A stretch of 42,919 bases of DNA from a bacterium (GCA_016124895.1 WGMU01000099.1:1-42919), one strand, 5' to 3'; shown: positions 19,862 through 31,921, numbered from the stretch's first letter. Numbers and translations are program-made. Notes: a model not told the origin generated them from the letters alone.

Positions 19862-21094
19862 ATGCCGCGCAGGAATCAGTTCCAGCATCAGTCGTATCCG
19901 ACCGAGCCGGCAGTTGAGCCGCGCGTCCTTGATCTTGACCCTGTCCCGGCAGACGAGGTTGACTTTTCGCGACTGCATTCCGAGTTCGGGATCTCGCACA
20001 TCGAACTGCTGCACGGCACCTTTGCCGGAATGGACCCGTTTGGAATCCATGCGCTGCTCAGGTCGCTGGTTGCCGACGCGAAGCCGGCCATTCAACTCGC
20101 CCTGACGCCCGTTATCGCGAAGCTCGAAGAACAGACGAAGAAGATCACCGAGACCGTTACGGCGGATATCGCCAATTACAACGAGACGTTTCGAACGACG
20201 TTTCAGGAACTGGCGGGCGAAGAACTGATTGTGGCGCGGCCCGACCCGACCTGGAGCAGCGAGAACACGCACCTTGCACGGGCCGGACTGGCTGTCCGGC
20301 TGCTGTGCCGGCTGGATGACCTGCAGAACCAGGGCCTCGATCCGGAATACGATCGCGTCATGTTCTGGGGCCATAGTCACGCGGGCAACGGGATGGCGCT
20401 GCTGACCAATCTGCTGGCAAACGATCCACTCAGTGTGGCAGCGTTCTTCGACGCGGTTGGCGACACACTGGGGGACGACGGTCACCGCGCGAGGGAGATT
20501 CTCGCTCAGTACACCGGGCCGCATCCGATGGGACGATCACTGATTCTTGTCACGTTCGGCACGCCGGTCCGGTATGGCTGGGATACTGACGGATGCCGCC
20601 AGTTGCTGCACGTCACTCATCACCGGCCGGTGGACGAGGATCATCCCACGCAGACAGTACCGGCAATTCGCAGCGCGGACGACGATGCCACTGGTTTCGG
20701 CGCTGTTGCCAGCCCGCTGCGGGAGACGATCTTCGATGCGCTGCTGGCCCGTCACGGCGACTGGGTCCAGACATTCGCGATCGCCGGCACCGATCTGCGA
20801 CCGACCGTTCATCGCAACGAGAACCAGACCCTCGGCGAATACCTGGAACGCAACCTGCCGCACGCAACGCCGCAACCCATTAAGGAGCGGCTGCCGATTG
20901 TCGAAGCCCGCTGGCAGACGGCGACGCGACTGCACAGCGACGGTTTGAATCTGCTGGTCGCCTACGCACCAACGCGGCTGACCCGCTTCGGAGCCGCCCA
21001 TCAGAGCATCCTGGGCCACGGCGTCTATACGCGCACCGAATGGCTGCCACGTCACGTCGAGTTGCTGATGAAACATCTGAAGGCAGAGCCGTAG
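19862..21094 (+). CDS. Predicted alpha/beta-hydrolase-like protein
   Basis: This 410-residue protein has no signal peptide. HGTFAG near residue 51 resembles the oxyanion-loop HG motif and GHSHAG near residue 170 matches the GxSxG nucleophile elbow of alpha/beta hydrolases, following MFWGHS as in lipases and esterases. Several histidines lie in the C-terminal part (LGHGVY, HVELL) and could complete a triad, but I cannot assign them. The remaining sequence is not a family I recognise; much of the segment between the two motifs is helical (EEQTKKITETVTADI). GGAGG six nt before the ATG supports the start. It is the third gene of the permease group, with gaps of 27 and 49 bp, so the group may act on one substrate. 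Confidence 0.6.
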   Translation: MPRRNQFQHQSYPTEPAVEPRVLDLDPVPADEVDFSRLHSEFGISHIELLHGTFAGMDPFGIHALLRSLVADAKPAIQLALTPVIAKLEEQTKKITETVTADIANYNETFRTTFQELAGEELIVARPDPTWSSENTHLARAGLAVRLLCRLDDLQNQGLDPEYDRVMFWGHSHAGNGMALLTNLLANDPLSVAAFFDAVGDTLGDDGHRAREILAQYTGPHPMGRSLILVTFGTPVRYGWDTDGCRQLLHVTHHRPVDEDHPTQTVPAIRSADDDATGFGAVASPLRETIFDALLARHGDWVQTFAIAGTDLRPTVHRNENQTLGEYLERNLPHATPQPIKERLPIVEARWQTATRLHSDGLNLLVAYAPTRLTRFGAAHQSILGHGVYTRTEWLPRHVELLMKHLKAEP

Positions 21095-21123
21095 CGTCTC
21101 AACGTGGAGCGTGCGTGCCCGGC

Positions 21124-21149
21124 GTCGAACGGAATGAATTCTGTTCGAC
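21124..21149. terminator. Hairpin between convergent genes, possible bidirectional terminator
   Basis: GTCGAAC (21124-21130) pairs with GTTCGAC (21143-21149), and the inner GAAT/ATTC adds four pairs past one G-T wobble. It lies 30 nt after the hydrolase-like stop and 38 nt from the end of the convergent propeller gene. No clear T-run follows on either strand, so the termination role is inferred from position. Confidence 0.4.
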
Positions 21150-21186
21150 GATTCTCTGCAGTCATCTGAATGCGATCGCCGTGTTC

Positions 21187-24100
21187 TTATTTCTCTGCCA
21201 CGGCCTGCCGGGAATGGACTTCCAGCGCGTTGAGCACGGGACGGGCTTTGGCCTCGTCAGTCGACTTCGGCAACAGGCGGATTGTGAGGCTTCGTGTGAC
21301 GTCGACGTTCGGCACCTGACGGACGACCGCCTGGGATAGAGCGTCGACCGCGTGGCTGAGTTCCAGATCGCTGATGACGACCTTACCGTTGACCTCGACA
21401 TCGAACTTCGCCGTGCCTTCGCGAATCTGTGCGAAGTGCAGTGTCAGGTCGTACGCTTCCGGGCCGTCGTTTTCTCCGCGGAGCGGCACCGTCAGTTCAC
21501 TGAGTCCGCTGGCCCACGACGTGTAAAGCCAGGACGTTTCGGTGCCAGCCACCGGGTGGGTGTCCTCGCTGACGCTGGTAAAGCCACCGGCCGAGAACTT
21601 CGGCTGCAGTTCAAACTCCAGATCGAGGCTCGTTGTCTTGTGCGGATTCGGTCTTGGATAGGCCAGCCAGAGTTTACCATTACGGTCGCGACGATCGCCG
21701 GGAGCGCCGAAGTTCAGCGACATCTCACGGACGGGCAGCTTCGCACCCGTCGCACTGACCAGCGTCCAGGGATGGCGTGCTTCACGCGGTTCGAGCACGA
21801 TGGTCGACGCGATTGAGAACTGGCAGACGCAGCCGGCGCTCGCTTCGGGGATCATCACCAGACCGTTGGCCGGGATCGCGTTGATCCAGCAGCCGAGCCG
21901 ATGTCCGGCGAAGTGCCGCGTGCCCTCGTCGTTTTCCAGGTTGTAGAAGCCGGTGTAGCCCGAACGGAACAGCAGCATGTTGTCGCAGCCGGTCAACATG
22001 CCGCAGTGATGTCCCGGCCGGATGATGCTCCACGGAACGTCCTGGCCGGTCAGCGGATGCTGCTGCATGATCTGGTCGCCCGACGTCAGATCGAACGCCC
22101 ACGGTTCGGCGATCACCCGGTTGCCGACGATGATCGGTCGATGCCGGTAGTTCGCGTCCTTCTTCCACATCGTGTAGCCGGCTTCGGCGGACAGCGCGAC
22201 CAGGCGACGGCGTTTGAACTCGCCGGCGATAAACTGATTCCAGTAGTGTCCGTTCGCGTTGGCGCCGCACAGAATCAGGACGCCGTCCTTGTGCATCAGT
22301 GTCAGCTTGCCGCCGCCGATCCCGATTTCGCTGCAGTCGGTGACGTCGACTCCCGCGGCCCAGCGTTTCTCACCGGTGCGGGCATCAAGCGACACGGCCG
22401 TCCGGGCATCGAGCTTCTTCATCCGGTCTTCGGCGATCTGCCGGGCTTCGCCGGTGAGCACTTCGAGGTCGGACTTGTCCTCACGCAGAATCCGAGCCCG
22501 CTCTTCGCTGGTGATCGTGCTGTCGATGAAGAAGACGTTCTCGTCGCTCAGCGCAATCGTCTGCTCCGAGATGCTGCCGCCTTTGTACTCCCACAGGTGC
22601 TTTCCGGTTTTGACATCAATGGCGAAGATCGCGTCAGTTGAATCGAGCTTCGTACGACCGCGGCGCCGCAGTCGTGCCTCGACATCCTCGCGCACAGTAG
22701 CCGTCCCGAACAGAATTCCGTTGTGATATGCGAGATAACCCCATTCGCGTGTCCCGTCGTCGTACTCCTTCGGCAGACGATGCACCGCAACGACTTTGCC
22801 GGTTGCCGCATCGACTTCGAAACACTCGTCCTTCAGAAAGTGGAACAGCCGCTCGTCCGACGCTGCCAGATTGCCGGGGTTCTGATTCTGAAACACGCCG
22901 GTCCGCAGCGCTTCCTTGTTTTCATACTTCCACAGAAACAGTCCGTTGTACGCGTCGTACGCGCTGATGGTCGCGTCGCCCTGCACGAACAGCCGGCCAT
23001 TGACGGACAGCGGTCCGACGGCGCCATCGTGCCGGTTCACCATGTCGCCGGGGCCGGGATCGCCAAACCACAGGACGCCCAGGCCACCTTTGACTCGCTT
23101 GTCTCCAACGACCGCGGTATTGCCGACATCGCCGTACTGATGCGACCAGTTGCCGGCTCCGGGCAGCATTCCGCGATTGAGTCGCACCGACGTTTCACTC
23201 TTCGCCACCGTCGACTGATCAGCGAGGCCGCCGCTTTCGAGATACTTGTCGGCTCTTGCGAGTGTGTCGGCATCGTTCGTCGTGCGTCCCAGCCAGAACA
23301 CGCCACCCATCGGTTTGAGATGCCGCAGCAGCGTCTGTGTCGCCCCGGGAAGCTGCCCCGTCCGAACGTGTGTATCGGAGACGATCAGGTTGGCGAAGTA
23401 GTTCGAGTATGGAATCTCTGAGTAGTCCGCCTGATGGATCGTCACTCGGGTGCCGTACAGTCCGGCCGTGGCGAGCCGTTTTCGCGACTCAGCCACTTTG
23501 TCCGCGTCCGGTTCGATGCCGTAAACGATCAGGTCCGTGCGCGTCGCGAGTTCATAAGCCAGTCGACCGTCTTCGCTTCCCGCCACGAGGCAGAAGCCGC
23601 GCGTGATACCCGTCTCCGCAACGATTTGCTCGGCCGCCGTCCGGCAGACTTCCGTTGCCGTATCGGCGGCGTAGGGATTTGCAGACTTGTCGACGCGACT
23701 GTCGGCGATCACGGCAGCTTCGCCCGCGGCAGACATTCCAAAGCAGGACACTTCGCCGGCTGTCGTACTCACGACAAGATGCCCGTTCGCGAAAACAAGG
23801 CCTCGTGCTTCGCCATTCACGGCGAGCTTCAGCGTCTCTTCGCCGGTGGCAGCGTTATAGCCGGTCACATCACCGTCGCCGCCCGCGAGCAGTGTGTCTC
23901 CCGCGAGCACCAGTTCGGCATCCGCCTGATTCTTCACCAGCCACTCGATGCCAACCGACGCCAGTTCTTCCAGCTCGACCTGTGCCGCCCGGATCTTCTC
24001 CCGCAGTTCATCCGCGTCCTTGCCCGACTTGCCGCGGAGTGCGCTTGTCTGGCTGTAGATGCTCATTTCCAGATCGTGCCGTTTGCGGCTGGCGACCGCG

Positions 24101-25158
24101 TACTCCAGCCGGTTGAGCTTCGCGATTGAACTGCCGGACGCGATCCAGGCCGCATCGCCAGCGACAACCATCTGCCTCGCTTCAAACCAGCCGAAGCCCA
24201 GATCACCGGCTTTCTGATCGATCGCCAGCATATGGAATGCACCGCCTGAATAGAGCTGCCCGTCAGCCAGAATTGCTCGCGTGCCGCCGACAACGCCGCC
24301 GGCAGACGACCGCCAACTGTACGTCTTCTTGTGCAGCAGCCTGCCGGTCGCACGTTCAAACGTCGCCGGCATCGATCGTCCGGACGGAACGAAGAGCAGT
24401 TCATCCGTCGCCAGCAGATAACCCTGCGGCGAGAGGTCGTCGCGGGCTGCATCGGCTTCGCTGATATCATCACGCGTCCAGACGGCCTGACCGGTCTGCG
24501 CATCGACCGCGTGCAGATAGACGTTTTCATGCGGGAAGATGCCCGCACCGAAGTACGCAATTCCGTCGCGAATCATCACGCCGGTTCGGACCGCCCAGCG
24601 GGAGATCATTTCGCCGCGCCCGAGAAACCATTCTTCTGTCGGACCGCCGCGTCGCTTCCACTTGAGCGTCCCGGTGTCTGCGGCAACGCAGTAGGCGTAT
24701 CCGTCGTCCGACCCGAAGTAGACCGCGCCCTGATAGACCGTCGGAGCCAGTCGCACCGGAGCGCCGGTAAAGAACGTCCACAGCGTTTTTCCGGTCGTCA
24801 GATCGAGGCAGTAAACCTGGTGATCCGATGACGATCCGAACCACACGCGGTTGCCGACAACGACCGGCTGAAATGCGTCATCAAACCGGACACGGTCTTT
24901 AATGACGTGTCCCTCGATCGTGCGGCCTTCTTCGCTGGCCCATGCACGGTGCGGTGGATTCGGAGCCACAAACCGCCACTGCAGTGCCTTCGCCCCGTTG
25001 AAGTTCTCGGCCGTCGCTCCCGATCGATCATTGCCATGCCGATACGTTGGCCAGTCCTCTGCCGAAGCCGTCCGCGAGAGCAACGCCGTTCCAGTGAGCG
25101 CTACCAGCACGAACGCCAGACGCCGAACGTCACAACGACGCGAATCAAACGACCGCAT
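21187..25158 (-). CDS. Secreted PQQ-like beta-propeller / SAM-methyltransferase-like / beta-propeller fusion with malectin-like tail
   Basis: The ~1,323-residue protein starts with a signal peptide (ending LLSRTASA, about residue 33). A PQQ/BamB-like propeller follows (repeats such as VYCLDLTTGKTLW and AYCVAADTGTLKW). Around residues 500-650 is a Rossmann segment (CLVAGSEDGRLAYELATR, then VYGIEPDADKV and TVHQADYSEIPYSNYFA) like a class I methyltransferase, but the SAM-binding glycine motif is degenerate. A second propeller follows to about residue 1130, and the C-terminus resembles a malectin-like carbohydrate-binding fold (YDLTLHFAQIREG, VEVNGKVV). Such fusions recur in planctomycetes; their role is unknown and the export signal makes SAM use doubtful. 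The ATG at 25158 has GGAG six nt upstream and starts the signal peptide, so I prefer it to the upstream ATG at 25200. Confidence 0.85.
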   Translation of the reverse strand: MRSFDSRRCDVRRLAFVLVALTGTALLSRTASAEDWPTYRHGNDRSGATAENFNGAKALQWRFVAPNPPHRAWASEEGRTIEGHVIKDRVRFDDAFQPVVVGNRVWFGSSSDHQVYCLDLTTGKTLWTFFTGAPVRLAPTVYQGAVYFGSDDGYAYCVAADTGTLKWKRRGGPTEEWFLGRGEMISRWAVRTGVMIRDGIAYFGAGIFPHENVYLHAVDAQTGQAVWTRDDISEADAARDDLSPQGYLLATDELLFVPSGRSMPATFERATGRLLHKKTYSWRSSAGGVVGGTRAILADGQLYSGGAFHMLAIDQKAGDLGFGWFEARQMVVAGDAAWIASGSSIAKLNRLEYAVASRKRHDLEMSIYSQTSALRGKSGKDADELREKIRAAQVELEELASVGIEWLVKNQADAELVLAGDTLLAGGDGDVTGYNAATGEETLKLAVNGEARGLVFANGHLVVSTTAGEVSCFGMSAAGEAAVIADSRVDKSANPYAADTATEVCRTAAEQIVAETGITRGFCLVAGSEDGRLAYELATRTDLIVYGIEPDADKVAESRKRLATAGLYGTRVTIHQADYSEIPYSNYFANLIVSDTHVRTGQLPGATQTLLRHLKPMGGVFWLGRTTNDADTLARADKYLESGGLADQSTVAKSETSVRLNRGMLPGAGNWSHQYGDVGNTAVVGDKRVKGGLGVLWFGDPGPGDMVNRHDGAVGPLSVNGRLFVQGDATISAYDAYNGLFLWKYENKEALRTGVFQNQNPGNLAASDERLFHFLKDECFEVDAATGKVVAVHRLPKEYDDGTREWGYLAYHNGILFGTATVREDVEARLRRRGRTKLDSTDAIFAIDVKTGKHLWEYKGGSISEQTIALSDENVFFIDSTITSEERARILREDKSDLEVLTGEARQIAEDRMKKLDARTAVSLDARTGEKRWAAGVDVTDCSEIGIGGGKLTLMHKDGVLILCGANANGHYWNQFIAGEFKRRRLVALSAEAGYTMWKKDANYRHRPIIVGNRVIAEPWAFDLTSGDQIMQQHPLTGQDVPWSIIRPGHHCGMLTGCDNMLLFRSGYTGFYNLENDEGTRHFAGHRLGCWINAIPANGLVMIPEASAGCVCQFSIASTIVLEPREARHPWTLVSATGAKLPVREMSLNFGAPGDRRDRNGKLWLAYPRPNPHKTTSLDLEFELQPKFSAGGFTSVSEDTHPVAGTETSWLYTSWASGLSELTVPLRGENDGPEAYDLTLHFAQIREGTAKFDVEVNGKVVISDLELSHAVDALSQAVVRQVPNVDVTRSLTIRLLPKSTDEAKARPVLNALEVHSRQAVAEK

Positions 25159-25359
25159 AACAATCTCCAGTTCTGATTGAACGGTCACGTCGATCTGCAA
25201 GCGACCGCCGCAACTCCTGCCACCACCGTCGGGCCAGTGAGCGGTACTATCTCGAATTGATCAGCCGTTGTGAATTCGATGAGAGGAAACGCGCGATCTC
25301 TCGTCGTCAGCGGTATCTGGACGAAGTTCAACCTGACGCGGGAAAGATCCGTCATCGAC

Positions 25360-25400
25360 CAACGAAAAAACGGAGTGAAGTCCCGCGACCTCACTCCGTT
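25360..25400 (-). terminator. Intrinsic terminator downstream of ppdK
   Basis: AACGGAGTGA (25369-25378) and TCACTCCGTT (25391-25400) form a perfect 10-bp stem with a 12-nt loop. Read on the minus strand, the stem is followed by a run of six T, the standard rho-independent pattern, 28 nt past the ppdK stop. Confidence 0.88.
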
Positions 25401-25427
25401 CTCGTTCGTTGATGATTGGCGAAAGAA

Positions 25428-28160
<2,733 letters not shown>

Positions 28161-28943
28161 TTCGATCACTTCCTCAACAGGACTGGCCGCTTGCGCGACC
28201 GATTGGAATGGCGAGTGGTCCGCTGAACTGCGGGCGTCTGCTTCGCAGATCCTCTGCGAGACAGACTTCCGCCGGGACCGTCCTGAGCCCGCCGTGTGGT
28301 GGACTCTTTTCGCCGCGAACTCTCAGGACTTCCGCCTGGCAACGTGCCGGGCCGGGAAAACGTTTCAGCAGAACGCGTTCTGGTCGACGCGTCCGGCGTA
28401 CTCGCGGGCGATTAAAAATCGCGATGCTCAGCATCTCCGCGGATACGGCTCCTGCCCTGAAACCCGAGCATCCGTCTGCGCGTACGCTCAGCGAAATCAG
28501 GGCCGAAAAGCGACCGGACCGTACCAACGCCCTCTGAGACCGTCAAGCGACCGGAGCGTCGGTCGTCGCCCGCAACAACCTGCAAAATCAGCCGTTTTTG
28601 ATGGGATGTGAGCCGTCTCCGGCCGTGCCTTCTGTCGCTGGTTGAGGCGGAATCATGAGTCGCAGTCCGGCCCGGGCATCGTCGGGGGCATGTCAGGCGG
28701 AAGCGTGTCCGGCGGAGACGTTGAGACTGCGTTGCGGAAACTCGCATGGTCGCGAAAGAGCATCTCTGTTAGGTTCCGCCGCAACTCCGGGCTCATCGTC
28801 GTTGATCGCTCCGCGATCGAACCGTCGCACGACCGATTCCCGGCAGTCCGCAACTCGCTACGATCGCGGAGCGATCAGCGACGTTCTCCACACATCCGAT
28901 TGCGGTGACTCTCACCGGCCCAGCAGCTCAGGGAAGAGCGATC
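28161..28943. other. Non-coding gap between ppdK and the L,D-transpeptidase gene
   Basis: About 780 bp without a convincing gene; the short frames on either strand lack recognisable domains and have poor sequence character. It should contain the divergent promoters. It holds a small hairpin (GCGATT-AAA-AATCGC, 28408-28422) and a large inverted repeat (28803-28877, listed separately). I could not place promoter boxes. Confidence 0.5.
28803..28877. promoter_or_regulatory. Perfect 17-bp inverted repeat upstream of the L,D-transpeptidase gene
   Basis: The left arm 28803-28819 and right arm 28861-28877 are exact complements (TGATCGCTCCGCGATCG against CGATCGCGGAGCGATCA), with a 41-nt spacer. Each arm also contains its own palindrome GATCGCnnnGCGATC, so there are two binding-site-like elements about 58 bp centre to centre. 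They end 66 nt before the ATG at 28944, consistent with operator pairs for a dimeric regulator. Cruciform or chance from a frequent GATCGC word are alternatives. Confidence 0.5.
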
Positions 28944-30383
28944 ATGTGGAAGTCCTCTCGACGCATCGCCCTGTTTTCGACGTTTCTCGCTCTCGGTGGA
29001 GCCGTCTTTGTCGGCGTTGCCCTGTTTACGGACTGGCTTCCCATTGAGTTCCGCGAGCCGAATGCCGGACGTCTGGCCGACTCTGGGATCCCTGACGATC
29101 TGAGCTGGGCGACGATCGATGACGTCTCGGTGGATCTCGGCGAACCGGGGCCGATTCCGGATGAACAGTCGGAGCCGGTTGTTGGATCGGCCGAGCCTGA
29201 AACGTCCGGATTTCGGACTCGGGTCGAGCAGTTCGCACAGTCAAATGACCTGCCGCCCGCCTCGTTCAATGAACGTCGCGAATCGTTCAATGTCGACAGC
29301 CGTTTTCCCGATCAGTTTCCCAACTACGACAACTCGTCGCGTCCGGCGGTTTCGTCAAATTCGGCTCCAGCCCGCAACGTTTCTGTGTCAGCGTCGAGCG
29401 ACCTTGCCGAGCAGCCCCCGCTGTCGCGATCACGCTTCGATGCCGCGCGCTTTGGAGGAGACGAGCCATTCCGCGGCAGCGCCGTCCGGCGAGAATCGGA
29501 TTCGCGCGAGCTTCCGTCGAAACTCGCGCAGAACGAGGTTGCGTCGCGAGAGTCAATTCTGCTGACGGGCGGTGAAGCGTCGGCCGCCACTGAGCAGCCG
29601 GCAGCGGACAATCAGCCGCCATCGGGCGCGACTCCCGAACGGCCGCTGCAGACTGCGTCGCGAGTCGGCCAGACGCTGCCGGCCGCGGATGACTCGGCAG
29701 GGCAGGTCTCACAGATCGACGCAATGCTCTCCAGGGGCGAATACATTGCGGCGCATCGCGAGATGTCGAACATTTACTGGCGGCAGCCGGAACAGCGGCC
29801 GCTGATCATGAGCCGGCTCAAGGAGAACGCCGCGACGATTTATTTCAATCCGCAGCCGCACTTTCTGCCGCCGTACGAACTGCAGTCAGGCGATCTGCTG
29901 CAGCGAGTCGCTCCGAAGTACGGCCTGTCCTGGCAGTACCTCGCGAAGCTGAACCACATTTCCGATCCCAGCCGCATTCGCGCCGGTCAGAAACTGAAAA
30001 TCATCAAAGGGCCATTCTCCGCATTCGTCGATCTGAGCGATTTCGAGCTGACGATTCACGCGCACGGGTTCTTCGTAAAACGCTATTCGGTGGGCATCGG
30101 ACAGGACGGCTCGTCGCCCGTCGGTAAGTTCAAAGTGCTCGAAAAGATTCCGACGCCGCAGTACACCGATCCCGATGGCCGCGTTATCGCCGGTGGCGCG
30201 TCCGACAATCCGCTCGGCCCGTTCTGGATCGACCTGGGCGACAGTTACGGCATTCACGGGACAATTGATCCAAACTCGATTGGCAAGGCGGAATCGCGCG
30301 GCTGCATTCGAATGCGGAACGAAGACGTCGCCGAGGTCTACGATTTCCTGATCACCGGCAGCGAGGTCGTCATCCGGCCGTGA
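28944..30383 (+). CDS. LysM-domain L,D-transpeptidase (YkuD family), membrane-anchored
   Basis: The 479-residue product has a single N-terminal membrane segment (RIALFSTFLALGGAVFVGVA), then about 280 residues rich in serine and proline with little conservation, a LysM peptidoglycan-binding domain (about 310-355: YELQSGDLLQRVAPKYGL ... IRAGQKLKI), and a C-terminal YkuD catalytic domain with SYGIHGTIDPNSIG and the active-site SRGCIRMRNED. The family crosslinks peptidoglycan or attaches proteins to it in the periplasm. The ATG at 28944 is preferred because AGGGAAGAG precedes it and the anchor follows at once; an upstream ATG at 28905 is possible. The gene overlaps waaA by a GTGA, so the two envelope genes are probably one operon. 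Confidence 0.93.
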   Translation: MWKSSRRIALFSTFLALGGAVFVGVALFTDWLPIEFREPNAGRLADSGIPDDLSWATIDDVSVDLGEPGPIPDEQSEPVVGSAEPETSGFRTRVEQFAQSNDLPPASFNERRESFNVDSRFPDQFPNYDNSSRPAVSSNSAPARNVSVSASSDLAEQPPLSRSRFDAARFGGDEPFRGSAVRRESDSRELPSKLAQNEVASRESILLTGGEASAATEQPAADNQPPSGATPERPLQTASRVGQTLPAADDSAGQVSQIDAMLSRGEYIAAHREMSNIYWRQPEQRPLIMSRLKENAATIYFNPQPHFLPPYELQSGDLLQRVAPKYGLSWQYLAKLNHISDPSRIRAGQKLKIIKGPFSAFVDLSDFELTIHAHGFFVKRYSVGIGQDGSSPVGKFKVLEKIPTPQYTDPDGRVIAGGASDNPLGPFWIDLGDSYGIHGTIDPNSIGKAESRGCIRMRNEDVAEVYDFLITGSEVVIRP

Positions 30384-31774
30384 ACGACTCGGGTTTGAAC
30401 AAGACGCCGACTCCGTTACCCCACTGGGCCGGCTGGCTGCTGAATGCTGCGTACGTCGCGCTGCTGACCGCCGTCTCGCCGCTGCTCGTTTATCGCGCCC
30501 TCACACAGGGTAAGTATCGGACCGGCTGGCGGGAAAAACTGCTCGGCCGCGTGCCAGACCTGTCGCCGGTCGGCGCTGGAGCTGAGCGATACTGGTTTCA
30601 TGCTGTCAGCGTTGGCGAAGTGCTGCTGCTGCGTTCGGTTCTCACCGAACTGCGGCGTCGCGAACCCACTGCTGAAGTCGTCATCTCGACGACGACCTCA
30701 ACCGGACACGCAGTCGCGCGGGAGACGTTTCCGGACACAATCGTCTGCTACTTCCCGCTCGATTTTACCTGGGCGGTCGCTGCTGCGATCCAGAGGTTGA
30801 AACCGACGCGGTTTGTGCTCGTCGAACTGGAACTCTGGCCGAACATCCTCGCGGCGGTGGTGCGTGCCGGCGTGTCGCTGTCGCTGATCAACGGGCGACT
30901 CAGCGAGCACAGTTTCCGCGGCTACTCGAAGCTGAAGTGGCTGCTGCGTCCAGTGCTCCGTTCGTTCGATCAGATTGCCGTTCAGAACGATGCGTACGCG
31001 GAGCGGTTTCGGGCACTCGGAGCGCCGCCGGAGCGAGTCATCGTGACTGGTTCAGTTAAGTTTGACGGGCTTGAAACGCGGCGTGACAACGACCGCACTC
31101 AGTCGCTGCGTGAGGCGTTCGGCCTTGAGCCCGGCGAACGGGTTTTTATTGCCGGCAGCACTCAGTCGCCGGAGGAAGAGATCGCGATCACCGCGTGGCA
31201 GCGAGTCCGCGAGGTCGCCCCGAAACTGCGACTGATCCTCGTCCCGCGCCACAAGGAACGGTTTGACGAAGTCGCCGAACTGGTTGTCGCGCACGGTCTG
31301 CCGTTGCGCCGCCGCAGTACGACGACGGGCAATGCGGCAAACGCCGCCGCCTCAATTGTCACACCCGCAGATAACCGTGGTGATCGACTGGTTCTGCTGC
31401 TCGACACGCTGGGCGAACTTTCTGCCTGCTGGGGGCTCGCTGACTTCGCGTTTGTCGGCGGCAGCCTGACGAACCGCGGCGGGCAGAACATGATCGAACC
31501 CGCCGGGTACGGAGCCGCTGTCTGCTTCGGTCCGAACACTCGCAATTTTCGCGACACCGTCGAAGCTCTGCTGGCCTGTGACGGAGCAACCGTCGTCACC
31601 GATGCCGAGTCACTCGCGGCGACGCTCGAACACTGGCTTGCCGATCCCGCAGCGGCGGCAGCGATGGGCCAGCGCGCTCAGCAGTTCGTCGCCTCACAAC
31701 GCGGCGCGACTGAAAGAGCGCTCGACTGCCTTTGCGACGAAGAGCCGACGTCCGCACTCCACCGCGCCGCGTGA
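30380..31774 (+). CDS. waaA: 3-deoxy-D-manno-octulosonic acid (Kdo) transferase
   Basis: This 464-residue glycosyltransferase (GT30, KdtA) adds Kdo from CMP-Kdo to lipid A precursor at the inner membrane. Hallmarks are the N-terminal membrane segment (AGWLLNAAYVALLTAVSPL), the conserved HAVSVGEV with the catalytic glutamate, VELELWPNIL, LINGRLSEHSFRGY, the donor-binding AGSTQSPEEEI and LVPRHKERF, and VGGSLTNRGGQNMIEPA near the end. Length is slightly above the ~420 residues of the family because of a ~20-residue N-terminal lead. The GTG start overlaps the transpeptidase stop by four nt. Its presence shows the organism makes a Kdo-containing, LPS-like outer membrane lipid. Confidence 0.96.
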   Translation: MNDSGLNKTPTPLPHWAGWLLNAAYVALLTAVSPLLVYRALTQGKYRTGWREKLLGRVPDLSPVGAGAERYWFHAVSVGEVLLLRSVLTELRRREPTAEVVISTTTSTGHAVARETFPDTIVCYFPLDFTWAVAAAIQRLKPTRFVLVELELWPNILAAVVRAGVSLSLINGRLSEHSFRGYSKLKWLLRPVLRSFDQIAVQNDAYAERFRALGAPPERVIVTGSVKFDGLETRRDNDRTQSLREAFGLEPGERVFIAGSTQSPEEEIAITAWQRVREVAPKLRLILVPRHKERFDEVAELVVAHGLPLRRRSTTTGNAANAAASIVTPADNRGDRLVLLLDTLGELSACWGLADFAFVGGSLTNRGGQNMIEPAGYGAAVCFGPNTRNFRDTVEALLACDGATVVTDAESLAATLEHWLADPAAAAAMGQRAQQFVASQRGATERALDCLCDEEPTSALHRAA

Positions 31775-31826
31775 CCGACGCCGGCTCCGTCTGCCAGAGA
31801 GTGGCTCCGATTCAATATCTGATTTC

Positions 31827-31864
31827 GCTCCGCTTCCGGCCAGCGGCACCGGGAGCATTTTTCG
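31827..31864 (+). terminator. Possible intrinsic terminator after waaA
   Basis: GCTCC (31827-31831) pairs with GGAGC (31852-31856) and an inner CGCT/AGCG adds four pairs, with an asymmetric bulge. ATTTTTCG follows at once. It lies about 50 nt past the waaA stop. The stem is weaker than the ppdK terminator. Confidence 0.45.
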
Positions 31865-31921
31865 TGGATCAGTTCCGAGCAGAAGAGCGAGGCTGTTTTC
31901 CTGGCGTGTATCCCTTCTGAG

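Noticed and set aside
23434-24129. Long plus-strand frames opposite the propeller fusion
   Set aside because: They are antisense shadows of a gene with clear repeats, signal peptide and ribosome binding site.
28642-28908. Short plus-strand frame in the gap before the L,D-transpeptidase
   Set aside because: It runs through the inverted repeat, has no ribosome binding site or domain, and an equal-sized frame exists on the other strand.
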